DNA of 64,000 nt from assembly GCF_002482975.1 (NCBI RefSeq), contig NZ_DLHA01000058.1:62001-126000 (forward strand), given 5' to 3'. The DNA comes from Flavobacterium sp. UBA7680 (GTDB lineage: Bacteria; Bacteroidota; Bacteroidia; Flavobacteriales; Flavobacteriaceae). The position numbers were made by a program, and so were the translations under genes. Under the pieces are notes generated by a model that searched no databases, was not told the DNA's origin, and worked only from the letters and a program-made list of their open reading frames with translations. Positions 16,435 through 24,326 of the stretch are shown piece after piece. Each line of letters opens with the position of its first letter. The first letter of the stretch is position 1.

Positions 16435-16575
16435 TTAAACACATAGAAACATAGGTTTTAGAAGAATTATAAAAAGAGAATTTAAAAAATCTAGATTTTT
16501 ACACATAGCTATGTTCGTTAATGCAATTGAAACGCCTTTTTTAAGTTTCCAAAATCTATGTCTCTATGTGTTTAA
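16435..16575. repeat. Palindromic dispersed element, copy 2
   Basis: The 20-base arms at 16435-16454 and 16556-16575 pair with one mismatch. The interior keeps ACACATAGCT and TGAAACGCCTTTTTT as in copy 1 at 1979-2120, while the rest diverges. It sits between two convergent transcription units. Confidence 0.82.
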
Positions 16576-16612
16576 AAAAAAAGCATATTACCAAAAAGAT
16601 CTGATAATATGC
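16575..16612 (-). terminator. Terminator of the nirK-nirV-SCO operon
   Basis: GCATATTA (16583-16590) pairs with TAATATGC (16605-16612). On the reverse strand a run of T follows, 30 bases after the SCO stop codon. Confidence 0.75.
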
Positions 16613-16641
16613 CTTAGCACTAATTCAACCTATTCAAAATT

Positions 16642-17235
16642 TTAAATCTTTTCTGCTTCTTTATTTATTGTTTCAATTGTTTTTTCATTGTTTACACCTA
16701 AACCTTCCTGCTGAAAAACTAGTTCTCCTTTGGGATTAAAAACGCTTATAATATTAGAATGCGAAAAATCTACAGGAGATATTTGTTTGTAATTAATGGC
16801 TAAAACTGCTGCAAATTCGCGTGTGTTTTCTTCAGATGAACGAAGAAAAAGCCACGGTTCCTGATTCATTTTATTCGAAATAGCAAAAGCTTTTAATTTT
16901 TCCGGCGTATCCGTTTTAGGATCAATACTTACTAAAATAAGTTTTACATTGTTTTTAGTCTTTTTATTAAGTTTGGCTTCAATATCACGCATATCTGCAA
17001 CTAATCTTGGGCAGGCGGCTTTGCAGCTTGTGTAAATCATAACCATAACCAGTACATTTCCTCTTAGGCTTTTTAGTTCAATATCATTTCCGTTTTGAGT
17101 CGTCCATTTTGATGGAAGATTATAAATGGATAAATCACTTATTTCCTTTTTTGTTACTGCATTATCTTTCTTGTTTTCTTTACAGCTTTGTAACGAAAAC
17201 AGCAGAATAAAAACCGCAATTATTATTTTTTTCAT
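16642..17235 (-). CDS. SCO1/SenC/PrrC-family lipoprotein
   Basis: This 197-residue lipoprotein (lipobox SLQSC, Cys 18) has a thioredoxin fold. The copper-binding pair C71/C75 lies in IYTSCKAACPRLV, and the third ligand H159 in VDFSHSNI. SCO proteins deliver copper or control thiols during assembly of copper centres, usually the CuA site of oxidases. Here the gene is the last of an operon with a copper nitrite reductase, so delivery to NirK is a reasonable inference. I choose the start at 17235 because it gives a proper lipoprotein signal; the frame is open further upstream but overlaps the preceding gene. Confidence 0.92.
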   Translation of the reverse strand: MKKIIIAVFILLFSLQSCKENKKDNAVTKKEISDLSIYNLPSKWTTQNGNDIELKSLRGNVLVMVMIYTSCKAACPRLVADMRDIEAKLNKKTKNNVKLILVSIDPKTDTPEKLKAFAISNKMNQEPWLFLRSSEENTREFAAVLAINYKQISPVDFSHSNIISVFNPKGELVFQQEGLGVNNEKTIETINKEAEKI

Positions 17236-17245
17236 TGAAATTAAT

Positions 17246-18028
17246 TTAAAGATTAACTTTTGGTTTTGTTGAACTGGCGCATCTAAAACCAAGATTTCGG
17301 GTTGAGTATTGCGCTTTAAGGCTTCCTCTAAAAGCATAACGCATAAATGCTGCATAATCCATTAAATCGGATGCGTTTACAGAGGCGCTTCCGCAGAATA
17401 AATTTTTATCGCTGCTTTTGTCTTTTCTAGATTCTCCCGATAAAAAAATGCTGTTAAAATCGGATGTCCATTCCCAAACCAAACCGTGCATATCGTAAAC
17501 TCCCCAATAATTTTTAAACGTTTTTCCCACTTCATTTTCATACGTTTTTGACTTTTCATACCAGGATAAAATGTAATTATTGAATTCTTTTTTGGTTCTG
17601 GCATCCATTGTTTTTGCATCGGCCATTGCTGCATATTCCCATTCATCCATTTTGGGTAAACGCTTTCCCTGGCATTCACAGTATTTTTTTGCAGCAAACC
17701 AGGAAACAGCCGTTATGGGCGAATTTGGTTTTGAACTGCCAAAATCAAAATCATTTTCCCAGTAAGACAAATACGTTTTATCAGCAAAAATTCCCTTAAT
17801 TTTCGATTTACGATATGTTGGATTTTTTTTGATGAAACTCAAAAACTGGGCATTGGTAACAGGATAAATGTCTAAATAAAAAGAGTTTACAAATACTGGT
17901 TTTTTAGATGAGGCTCCGTAAAGAGGAACAAAACGTCCCTCTTTTATCAGAGCCATTCCAATTTCCTGCGCTATTGTTGCGCCTGTAAACATCAGGAAAA
18001 AGGTAAGAATGAAAATAAATTTTTTCAT
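17246..18028 (-). CDS. nirV: NirV-like formylglycine-generating-enzyme-fold protein
   Basis: This 260-residue exported protein (signal peptide about 1-20, GATIAQ) has an FGE/SUMF1-type fold: VFVNSFYLDIYPVTNAQFLSFI, AVSWFAAKKYCECQGKRLPKMDEWEYAA, WGVYDMHGLVWEWTSDF and AFRGSLKAQYSTRNLGFRCA. Proteins of this fold encoded next to nirK are called NirV; their biochemical role is not settled. It lies 16 bases after nirK and 10 bases before the SCO gene, so all three are one operon. It is unlikely to be a true sulfatase activator, since no sulfatase is nearby. Confidence 0.85.
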   Translation of the reverse strand: MKKFIFILTFFLMFTGATIAQEIGMALIKEGRFVPLYGASSKKPVFVNSFYLDIYPVTNAQFLSFIKKNPTYRKSKIKGIFADKTYLSYWENDFDFGSSKPNSPITAVSWFAAKKYCECQGKRLPKMDEWEYAAMADAKTMDARTKKEFNNYILSWYEKSKTYENEVGKTFKNYWGVYDMHGLVWEWTSDFNSIFLSGESRKDKSSDKNLFCGSASVNASDLMDYAAFMRYAFRGSLKAQYSTRNLGFRCASSTKPKVNL

Positions 18029-18044
18029 GCTTTATTTTTGATTG

Positions 18045-19487
18045 TTATCGCAGTGCTTTTACCATTTCCGGAGTAACTTCTGTTTTATTGTTGCCCCAGC
18101 TGTTGTAGATATACGTAAGAACATTTGCTATTTCATCGTCAGATAAATTTTGAGCCGGCATTACGTTGTTGTATTTTTTTCCGTTCACGCTTACTTCTCC
18201 AGTTAAACCGTGTAAAATTGTTTTAATCGCACGTTTGGAGTCGGCATTTAAATAATCTGATTTTGCAAGAGGAGGAAAGGTGTTTGGAATTCCCTGCCCT
18301 TCAGATTGGTGACAAGCGAAACAAGTGGTACCAAAAATTTGTTTTCCAATTTTTATTTTCTCTTCGGCAGTTCGTTTAGGTGTTACAGCTTTTGCCGTTG
18401 TGCTTTCAGGCATTTTTTGAATCGTTCCGCCTTCTGGCAGATAAATTCCTTCCTGAATCGTTCCAGAATAAATGTTTTTATTCTCTTTTCCTTCCACTTT
18501 CAGCATTCCTAAAGCACCTTTATTAAAGGCTCTAAAAATAGAATGGTCAACCAGAATAAAAGTTCCCGGAGTTTCTACCTTAAAATCAACAATTGCTGCA
18601 CCGCCGGCCGGAATTAAAGTAGTCTGTACATTTTTATTAATTACAGTTCCGCCTTCTACATGAACATGGTCAAATATTTCTCCAATAACATGAAAAGACG
18701 ATACTAAGTTTGGACCTCCGTTCCCCACAAATAAACGGACTGTTTCTCCAACTTTTGCTGTTAATTCGTTTCCGTTTGTCAGCGAACCCACTTTACCATT
18801 AAATACAACATAATCAGGAGTTTCTTTTACGGCTTTATTCATGTCAAATGGCTGTAAACCTTTTGCGCCATATTCGCCCTGCGTATAGAAATCGCCCTGC
18901 ATAACATAATATTCCTTATCAACAGGCGGAAGTCCGCCTTCTGGTTCAACCAAAATCAAACCATACATACCATTTGCAATGTGCATTCCAACAGGCGCTG
19001 TTGCACAATGGTATACATACAGTCCCGGATTGATAACCTTAAAGCTGAAAACTTTTTCATGTCCCGGTGCAACAAGCGAAGAAGTCGCCCCGCCGCCAGG
19101 TCCGGTTACAGCGTGTAAATCAATATTATGTGGCAGTTTGTTATCGGGATGGTTTTTTAAATGAAATTCTACTTCATCGCCAACACGCGTTCTGATAAAA
19201 CTTCCCGGGACAGAGCCTCCAAATGTCCAATACGTATATTTTACGCCATCAGTCATCGTGCCTTCCTGCTCTTTGATTTCCATGTTCAATTTGAGTTTCA
19301 TGGCAGTTCTGTTTCCAACAGGTTTTGGGACCATAGGCGGAGCAGTAAGTTCAGCATTCATTTCTCCTTCGGTCATTATATCAGTATAATTTACTGATTC
19401 TTCTTTTTTACAGCTTCCTAAAAAAATCGTAAAAAGTAAGCATAACAACATGTTCATTTTAATCGAAATGTCATTTTTCTTTTTCAT
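18045..19487 (-). CDS. nirK: Copper nitrite reductase lipoprotein fused to cytochrome c
   Basis: This 480-residue enzyme reduces nitrite to nitric oxide. The lipobox is LGSC (Cys 26), so it is probably an AniA-like outer-membrane-linked protein. Type 1 copper ligands are H120, C161, H169 and M174; type 2 ligands include H125 and H160, with catalytic Asp 123 (PHNIDLHAVTG) and the His in SSFHVIGEIFD. After the two cupredoxin domains a Pro/Thr-rich linker leads to a class I cytochrome c domain (CFACH at 389-393, Met 443 in NVMPAQ). The fused heme should feed electrons directly to the type 1 site. First gene of an operon with nirV and SCO, with an operator-like palindrome upstream. Confidence 0.94.
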   Translation of the reverse strand: MKKKNDISIKMNMLLCLLFTIFLGSCKKEESVNYTDIMTEGEMNAELTAPPMVPKPVGNRTAMKLKLNMEIKEQEGTMTDGVKYTYWTFGGSVPGSFIRTRVGDEVEFHLKNHPDNKLPHNIDLHAVTGPGGGATSSLVAPGHEKVFSFKVINPGLYVYHCATAPVGMHIANGMYGLILVEPEGGLPPVDKEYYVMQGDFYTQGEYGAKGLQPFDMNKAVKETPDYVVFNGKVGSLTNGNELTAKVGETVRLFVGNGGPNLVSSFHVIGEIFDHVHVEGGTVINKNVQTTLIPAGGAAIVDFKVETPGTFILVDHSIFRAFNKGALGMLKVEGKENKNIYSGTIQEGIYLPEGGTIQKMPESTTAKAVTPKRTAEEKIKIGKQIFGTTCFACHQSEGQGIPNTFPPLAKSDYLNADSKRAIKTILHGLTGEVSVNGKKYNNVMPAQNLSDDEIANVLTYIYNSWGNNKTEVTPEMVKALR

Positions 19488-19525
19488 AAGGTTTTGGTTT
19501 TATTTAGTTTTAAATCAGGAGTAAA

Positions 19526-19551
19526 AATAAAAGACTATTTTATCTTTTATT
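19526..19551. promoter_or_regulatory. Operator-like palindrome upstream of nirK
   Basis: AATAAAAGA-N8-TCTTTTATT is a perfect 9-8-9 palindrome, the same as at 15560-15585. On the reverse strand it overlaps a TATTTTTA sequence (19522-19529) that resembles a -7 box, which is a repressor-like position. Confidence 0.78.
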
Positions 19552-19567
19552 ATGATAAAAATCATAA
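19550..19567. promoter_or_regulatory. Possible Crp/Fnr-type site upstream of nirK
   Basis: TTATGAT-N4-ATCATAA is a perfect 7-4-7 palindrome that resembles FNR/DNR sites (TTGAT-N4-ATCAA). Its centre is about 42-44 bases upstream of the start site predicted from the -7-like box, the usual place for a class II activator. No Crp/Fnr gene is in the window. Confidence 0.5.
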
Positions 19568-19733
19568 AATACGTACTAATAAAAACTTTATATTAATTTA
19601 TTGTGTACACTTTTATTACAGTTAACTGTTTTAAATTCAATTCTTTAAGTATGTGTAAATTTTTTGTAAACTAATATTTTGATATTTTTTTAATAAAAAC
19701 AAATGCCCAACTCTATTTTAGAATAATAATCAT

Positions 19734-19741
19734 TATTTTTG
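19734..19741 (+). promoter_or_regulatory. -7 promoter element of the alpha-oxoamine synthase gene
   Basis: TATTTTTG matches TAnnTTTG, 39 bases before the ATG at 19781. Confidence 0.55.
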
Positions 19742-19780
19742 CGACCTGTATAAATAAAATTATTACTTCAAAATATATTT

Positions 19781-21040
19781 ATGGTAAAAGATTTATTCGA
19801 AAGAATTCAGGACAATAAAGGACCTTTAGGAAAATGGGCTTCTCAGGCAGAAGGTTATTACGTTTTCCCAAAGTTAGAAGGAGAGTTGGGTCCTAGAATG
19901 ACGTTTCACGGAAAAAATATTTTAAACTGGAGTTTAAATGATTATTTAGGTTTAGCTAATCATCCAGAAGTTCGTAAAGCAGATACGGATGCTGCGGCTC
20001 AATATGGCGCTGCATACCCTATGGGAGCTCGTATGATGTCTGGACACACAACTTATCATGAGCAGTTAGAAAATGAATTGGCTTCTTTCGTTATGAAAGA
20101 ATCAGCTTATTTATTAAATTTTGGTTATCAGGGAATGGTATCTATTATTGATGCCTTGGTTACAAAAAATGATATCATTGTTTATGATGTAGATTCACAT
20201 GCTTGTATTATTGATGGTGTTCGTTTGCACATGGGTAAACGTTTTACTTACAAACACAATGATCTTGAAAGTATGGAGAAAAACCTGCAGCGTGCTACTA
20301 AAATGGCCGAAGAAACAGGTGGAGGTATTTTATTTATTACCGAAGGTGTTTTTGGAATGCGTGGACAGCAGGGTAAACTGAAAGAAATTGTTGCTATGAA
20401 GCAAAAATACAATTTCCGTTTATTAGTTGATGATGCACACGGTTTTGGTACACTTGGTAAAACAGGTGCCGGAGCAGGTGAGGAGCAGGGAGTTCAGGAC
20501 GATATTGATGTTTACTTCTCGACTTTTGCAAAATCAATGGCAAATATTGGAGCTTTTGTAGCTGCTGATAAAACGGTTATTGATTACTTAAAATACAACT
20601 TACGTTCGCAAATGTTTGCAAAAGCATTGCCAATGATCCAAACAATTGGTTCGTTGAAACGTTTAGAGCTATTGCGTAATTCATCTTCTATTAAAGATAA
20701 ACTTTGGGAAAATGTAAATGCATTACAAAGCGGTCTTAAAGAAAAAGGATTCAATATTGGGGATACTAATACTTGTATTACTCCGGTTTACTTAGAAGGA
20801 AGTATTCCTGAAGCAATGGTAATGGTAAACGATTTAAGAGAAAACTACGGTATTTTCCTTTCTATTGTTGTTTATCCGGTTATTCCAAAAGGAATTATCT
20901 TATTAAGAATGATCCCGACAGCTTCTCATACTTTATCAGATATTGAAGAAACTTTAACTGCTTTTGAAGCAATTCGTGAGAAACTAGTTAACGGAACTTA
21001 TAAAGAAATTGCAGAACGTACAACAGTTGACGTTTCGTAA
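19781..21040 (+). CDS. Alpha-oxoamine synthase (serine palmitoyltransferase / cysteate acyltransferase type)
   Basis: This 419-residue PLP enzyme of fold type I condenses an amino acid with an acyl thioester. Motifs include WSLNDYLGLANHP, YPMGARMMSGHTTYHEQLE, VDDAHGFGTLGKTGAG (PLP-ring Asp) and the Schiff-base Lys 251 in STFAKSMANIGAF. Close relatives make 3-ketosphinganine (Spt) or the sulfonolipid base from cysteate in gliding Flavobacteria. 8-amino-7-oxononanoate synthase and glycine C-acetyltransferase are other members. The N-terminal extension before the catalytic domain (FERIQDNKGPLGKWASQAEG) fits the lipid-forming branch. I favour sphingolipid or sulfonolipid synthesis; the amino-acid substrate is not decided by the sequence I can see. 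Confidence 0.85.
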   Translation: MVKDLFERIQDNKGPLGKWASQAEGYYVFPKLEGELGPRMTFHGKNILNWSLNDYLGLANHPEVRKADTDAAAQYGAAYPMGARMMSGHTTYHEQLENELASFVMKESAYLLNFGYQGMVSIIDALVTKNDIIVYDVDSHACIIDGVRLHMGKRFTYKHNDLESMEKNLQRATKMAEETGGGILFITEGVFGMRGQQGKLKEIVAMKQKYNFRLLVDDAHGFGTLGKTGAGAGEEQGVQDDIDVYFSTFAKSMANIGAFVAADKTVIDYLKYNLRSQMFAKALPMIQTIGSLKRLELLRNSSSIKDKLWENVNALQSGLKEKGFNIGDTNTCITPVYLEGSIPEAMVMVNDLRENYGIFLSIVVYPVIPKGIILLRMIPTASHTLSDIEETLTAFEAIREKLVNGTYKEIAERTTVDVS

Positions 21041-21080
21041 TTAATTTAAAAATAGATTTCCTTAAGTGGAAATTATGTAA

Positions 21081-21115
21081 AAAAATCCATTTGTTATACG
21101 AATGGATTTTTTTTA
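21081..21115 (+). terminator. Hairpin terminator
   Basis: AAAATCCAT pairs with ATGGATTTT over a loop of about 11 bases and runs into eight T residues, 41 bases after the stop codon. Confidence 0.82.
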
Positions 21116-21163
21116 TTTCAAGTAACTTTAATTCATAAATCACAAAATAAAAAACGCAGCATT

Positions 21164-21649
21164 ATGAAAAAAGTATTAGCAATAACGACCCTTATTTTAA
21201 CGGTTCTTATTTCCTGTAAAAAAGAAACGACTACTACAGAGCCCGTACAAATTACGCCAAGCCCTCCAAAAGAGGCTGAAATTGTGGAACCTGCGGGAGA
21301 TCAATGTTATGAATGGAAAGCAAATGGAAGTGCAATTGAGATTAGTTTTAATGTAAATTCTCATCAGGAAGTAAACGGAAAATTAACTTATAATCTGTTA
21401 GGAAAAGATAAAAACGAAGGAACACTGATAGGAAATGTGAAAGGTGACACGATAGTTGCCGATTATACTTTTAATTCTGAAGGAACTTCATCAGTACGAG
21501 AAGTTGTTTTTTTACAAAAAGACGGAACTCTTATTGAAGGGTACGGAGATGTTGTACAAGCCAATGACAAAGTAACATTTAAAGATAAAAACAAACTAAA
21601 ATTTGATCAGAAAAATACGCTGACCAAAATAGATTGCAAAGTGGATTAA
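21164..21649 (+). CDS. Lipoprotein of unknown function
   Basis: This 161-residue protein has a lipoprotein signal (VLISC, Cys about 18), then a Thr/Pro/Glu-rich spacer (residues 20-45). A compact beta-rich domain follows (CYEWKANGSAIEISFNVNSHQEVNGKLTYNLLGKDKNEGTL is cut here by family-typical turns of alternating strands). It ends with a second Cys near the C-terminus (KIDCKVD) that may pair with the Cys at the start of the domain. No known family is recognised. It is flanked by two terminators and is therefore a single-gene unit. Confidence 0.8.
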   Translation: MKKVLAITTLILTVLISCKKETTTTEPVQITPSPPKEAEIVEPAGDQCYEWKANGSAIEISFNVNSHQEVNGKLTYNLLGKDKNEGTLIGNVKGDTIVADYTFNSEGTSSVREVVFLQKDGTLIEGYGDVVQANDKVTFKDKNKLKFDQKNTLTKIDCKVD

Positions 21650-21666
21650 TGAATTGTTATTAAAGT

Positions 21667-21705
21667 AAAAAATCCATTCGTTTTGGGGGCGAATGGATTT
21701 TTTTT
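21667..21705. terminator. Hairpin terminator
   Basis: AAAATCCATTCG pairs with CGAATGGATTTT with a T-tract after it and an A-tract before it. It separates convergent genes and may work in both directions. Confidence 0.85.
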
Positions 21706-21730
21706 ATGTTTATACTGAGACTGAAAACTC

Positions 21731-22849
21731 TTAAAGATACTTCAAATAAGTCTTTCTCTGACAGTGAATTTTAGGATCAAAATTCTTCCAAAGCAAATGA
21801 ATTGCAGTGTTTTCGGCTAATTCTGGAGTTCTGATGCAGTTTTGAATTCCTTTTTCGGAGAAAGTTTTAAAATATTCATCAAAAATAATCGCTGTAACGC
21901 CTTTGTTTTGGTAATCAGGATGAACTCCGATGAGGTAAAAAACAACATCTTTACTTTTCTTTCTTGCTCTTAATAAATGGATAAAACCAAACGGGAAAAG
22001 TTTTCCTTTTGCTTTTTGTAATGCATCTGAAAAACTTGGCATTACAATACTAAAAGCAACTAAATTATCCTCTTTATCCACCACAAACTTTATATATTCA
22101 GGATTGATAAAGCTGATGTATTTCTTTTTAAAATATTCTTTTTGAACATCTGAAATTGCCACAAACGAAGCCAGTTTAGCATAAGAATCATTGAATAAAT
22201 CAAACATCTTGTCTACATGCGGCATTATGTCTTTTGTTTTGGTGAAAGTCAGCGATCTAAGTCCGTAACGCTTTTTGATTAATTCCTGGGCTTTCAGGAA
22301 AAATTCAGGTTTTACATTCGAAAACGGGAAAATACTTTCGATATATTCTTTCTCAATCTGAAAACCTAATTGTTCAAAATGAGTAACATAATAAGGATTA
22401 TTGTACCACGTAATCATAGTTCCCATTTGGTCGTAACCTTCAGTCAAAACTCCAACTTTATCTAAGTTAGAAAAACCCATTGGGCCTTCGGCATGTTCTA
22501 AGTTATGTTTTCTGCCTAATTCATACACTTTTTCAAGAAGTGCTTTCGTTACCTCGATATCATCGATAACATCAAACCATCCAAAACGAACCTTTCTTTT
22601 ATGCTGATTATTTACTTCTGCCCAGTTTATAATAGTCGTAATACGTCCAACAATTTCATTGTCTTTGTAAGCCAGATAAAAATAAGCCTCTGCATTATCA
22701 AAAGCAGGATTTTTAGTTTTATCAAAAGACTCTAATTCATCAGCAATAATAGGAGGAACCCAATACGGATTGTCTTTATAAAGTGAAAAGGGAAATTTTA
22801 TATAATCTGTTAGTTCTTTTTTAGTTTTGGCTTCTTTGATTGTAATCAT
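21731..22849 (-). CDS. GNAT-fold N-acyltransferase-like protein
   Basis: This 372-residue soluble protein looks like a two-lobed GNAT-type acyltransferase. The N-terminal lobe has the opening FIKFPFSLYK-like segment (DYIKFPFSLYKDNPYWVPP), AYFYLAYKDNEIVGRI and GWFDVIDD. The C-terminal lobe has LIGVHPDYQNKGVTAIIFDEYF, the usual acyl-CoA loop and helix. It resembles the YghO group of uncharacterised proteins; annotation elsewhere as GTP cyclohydrolase is, I think, wrong. It lies convergent with, and close to, the alpha-oxoamine synthase gene, so an N-acylation step in ceramide or sulfonolipid synthesis is a possible role. Confidence 0.65.
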   Translation of the reverse strand: MITIKEAKTKKELTDYIKFPFSLYKDNPYWVPPIIADELESFDKTKNPAFDNAEAYFYLAYKDNEIVGRITTIINWAEVNNQHKRKVRFGWFDVIDDIEVTKALLEKVYELGRKHNLEHAEGPMGFSNLDKVGVLTEGYDQMGTMITWYNNPYYVTHFEQLGFQIEKEYIESIFPFSNVKPEFFLKAQELIKKRYGLRSLTFTKTKDIMPHVDKMFDLFNDSYAKLASFVAISDVQKEYFKKKYISFINPEYIKFVVDKEDNLVAFSIVMPSFSDALQKAKGKLFPFGFIHLLRARKKSKDVVFYLIGVHPDYQNKGVTAIIFDEYFKTFSEKGIQNCIRTPELAENTAIHLLWKNFDPKIHCQRKTYLKYL

Positions 22850-22891
22850 TAAGGTGGTATTAGCTCCTTGTTTAAAGGTTTGATTATTAAT

Positions 22892-23863
22892 TTATTCGTA
22901 TTTAGCTTTACGTTTTCTTTCTTTTTCCTGATAATCTATTTTTTCTTCTTTATTATCAGAGTTTTTCTTTGCTTTTTCTTTGTTCTTATTCGCAATTTGT
23001 TTTTCCTTGTACCATCCGTCATATCTCCAGGAGAAACCAACTCCTCCATATAAAATAGAAGGCGTATTTTTGAAATTAGTACTTATAGAAGCATCAACCT
23101 GCATGTTTGGAGACAAAAGGTACGCCGCTCCGCCACGCACAATAGCATCGCTGTAAAAATCGCTTTTGTATCCTTGATTTTCAACAAAACCAGACCATTT
23201 GTCATTAAATCCGTGTGTTAAGGTTAAAATATAACCATAACTCGGATAATCTGTAGTTATATAATCTGCAATAATATTGGTTACAAAAACCCATCTTCCG
23301 CCGCCAAATAAGTTTTGAGTTACTAAAGCAACTTTTGGAGAAATATCTCCATTTGGAGAAAAATAATACGGGTTATCAGCACCAACAAAATTTGCTCCGG
23401 CAAAAATAGAAACAGCCGGAATTAATTCGCGCCATTGAAAACTGTGATTTGCTTTGTAACTATAAATATTAGCTTCTTTTTTGTAGTTTTTATAAGGATC
23501 GTAAATCAGGTATTTAGCTCCTAAAACGGTCTGTCTGAAGTTGTTCTTTTTATAACTTGTATACGGAGTGTCAAAGTTTTCCATTTGATACTGAACATCT
23601 AAAATAAATTCAAGCTGCTCAAAAAATGCACCGTATCTAACGGTTAAATCTGTACCAAAACCGGTAGCGTCATAATCTAATAAATCGTGTTTTTCTTTAA
23701 TACCATAAACACCAATTTCGCCCTGAATAACTGATTTTCCAACCGCATAAGCCGACATTGTTTCTCCCGGACGGTTCGAATTAATCACATCAGTATATTG
23801 TGCGAAGAAAAATTGTGGTACTAAAAAAAGAAACGTAAAGAGTAAGTTTTTAATTTTCAACAT
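22892..23863 (-). CDS. Outer-membrane beta-barrel, phenol-degradation MetA-like transporter
   Basis: This 323-residue exported protein has a signal peptide (about 1-21, PQFFFAQ). The start of the mature protein, VINSNRPGETMSAYAVGKSVIQGEIGVY, is typical of the MetA-pathway-of-phenol-degradation (pfam13557) outer-membrane family. Alternating amphipathic strands fill residues 40-285. The C-terminal tail is highly charged (KEKAKKNSDNKEEKIDYQEK), which is unusual after a barrel and probably periplasmic. The transported compound is unknown. It is in the same orientation as the GNAT gene, 42 bases upstream of it. Confidence 0.8.
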   Translation of the reverse strand: MLKIKNLLFTFLFLVPQFFFAQYTDVINSNRPGETMSAYAVGKSVIQGEIGVYGIKEKHDLLDYDATGFGTDLTVRYGAFFEQLEFILDVQYQMENFDTPYTSYKKNNFRQTVLGAKYLIYDPYKNYKKEANIYSYKANHSFQWRELIPAVSIFAGANFVGADNPYYFSPNGDISPKVALVTQNLFGGGRWVFVTNIIADYITTDYPSYGYILTLTHGFNDKWSGFVENQGYKSDFYSDAIVRGGAAYLLSPNMQVDASISTNFKNTPSILYGGVGFSWRYDGWYKEKQIANKNKEKAKKNSDNKEEKIDYQEKERKRKAKYE

Positions 23864-23961
23864 AAATGTATTTTTTGATTAAAAGCTATAACGCATTTCA
23901 AATGTACTATATTTTATTATTTATTTAAGATTGATATTTTAATTTTAAACAACGGATTTAC

Positions 23962-23969
23962 TAATTTTG
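23962..23969 (+). promoter_or_regulatory. -7 promoter element before the DUF4834 gene
   Basis: TAATTTTG matches TAnnTTTG exactly. It includes the TTG at 23967 that would otherwise look like a start codon, so translation should begin at the ATG at 23982 or 23988. Confidence 0.6.
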
Positions 23970-23981
23970 GAAAAAAATTAT

Positions 23982-24275
23982 ATGATCATGCAAGAAGCAT
24001 CTTTTACAAATTTGTTTAAAACGATAATGTGGATTATTGCGTTTTATTATATTTTTAAATTTTTGGCCCGAATCTTTTTGCCGGTATTGGTTAAAAAAGC
24101 GGTAGAAAAAGCAGGAGAAAATTTTCAAAGACAACAACAATACAGTCAGGATAATTCTTGGCAGCAAACTCGTAATAACAATAATGACGAAATAATCATT
24201 AATACGGCTAATGCCAAAAAACCGCGCGAGACCAAAAAGATCGGCGATTATGTTGATTACGAAGAAATAGATTAA
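23982..24275 (+). CDS. DUF4834 family small membrane protein
   Basis: This 97-residue protein has one membrane helix (about residues 10-33, TIMWIIAFYYIFKFLARIFL). A polar, Gln/Asn-rich tail follows, with the conserved ending RETKKIGDYVDYEEID. These are the hallmarks of DUF4834, a family of unknown function in Bacteroidota. The start is chosen by the promoter element that overlaps the upstream TTG. It is 51 bases before the YfhO gene in the same direction and may be co-transcribed. Confidence 0.85.
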   Translation: MIMQEASFTNLFKTIMWIIAFYYIFKFLARIFLPVLVKKAVEKAGENFQRQQQYSQDNSWQQTRNNNNDEIIINTANAKKPRETKKIGDYVDYEEID

Positions 24276-24326
24276 GTTTGTATCCTTGTAGTATTAGGAT
24301 TCATCATTTAACCAAACCAGCCAAAA

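Noticed and set aside
17235..17355. Longer SCO protein starting at 17355
   Set aside because: The extension would overlap the nirV-like gene by over 100 bases and would bury a perfect lipoprotein signal peptide.
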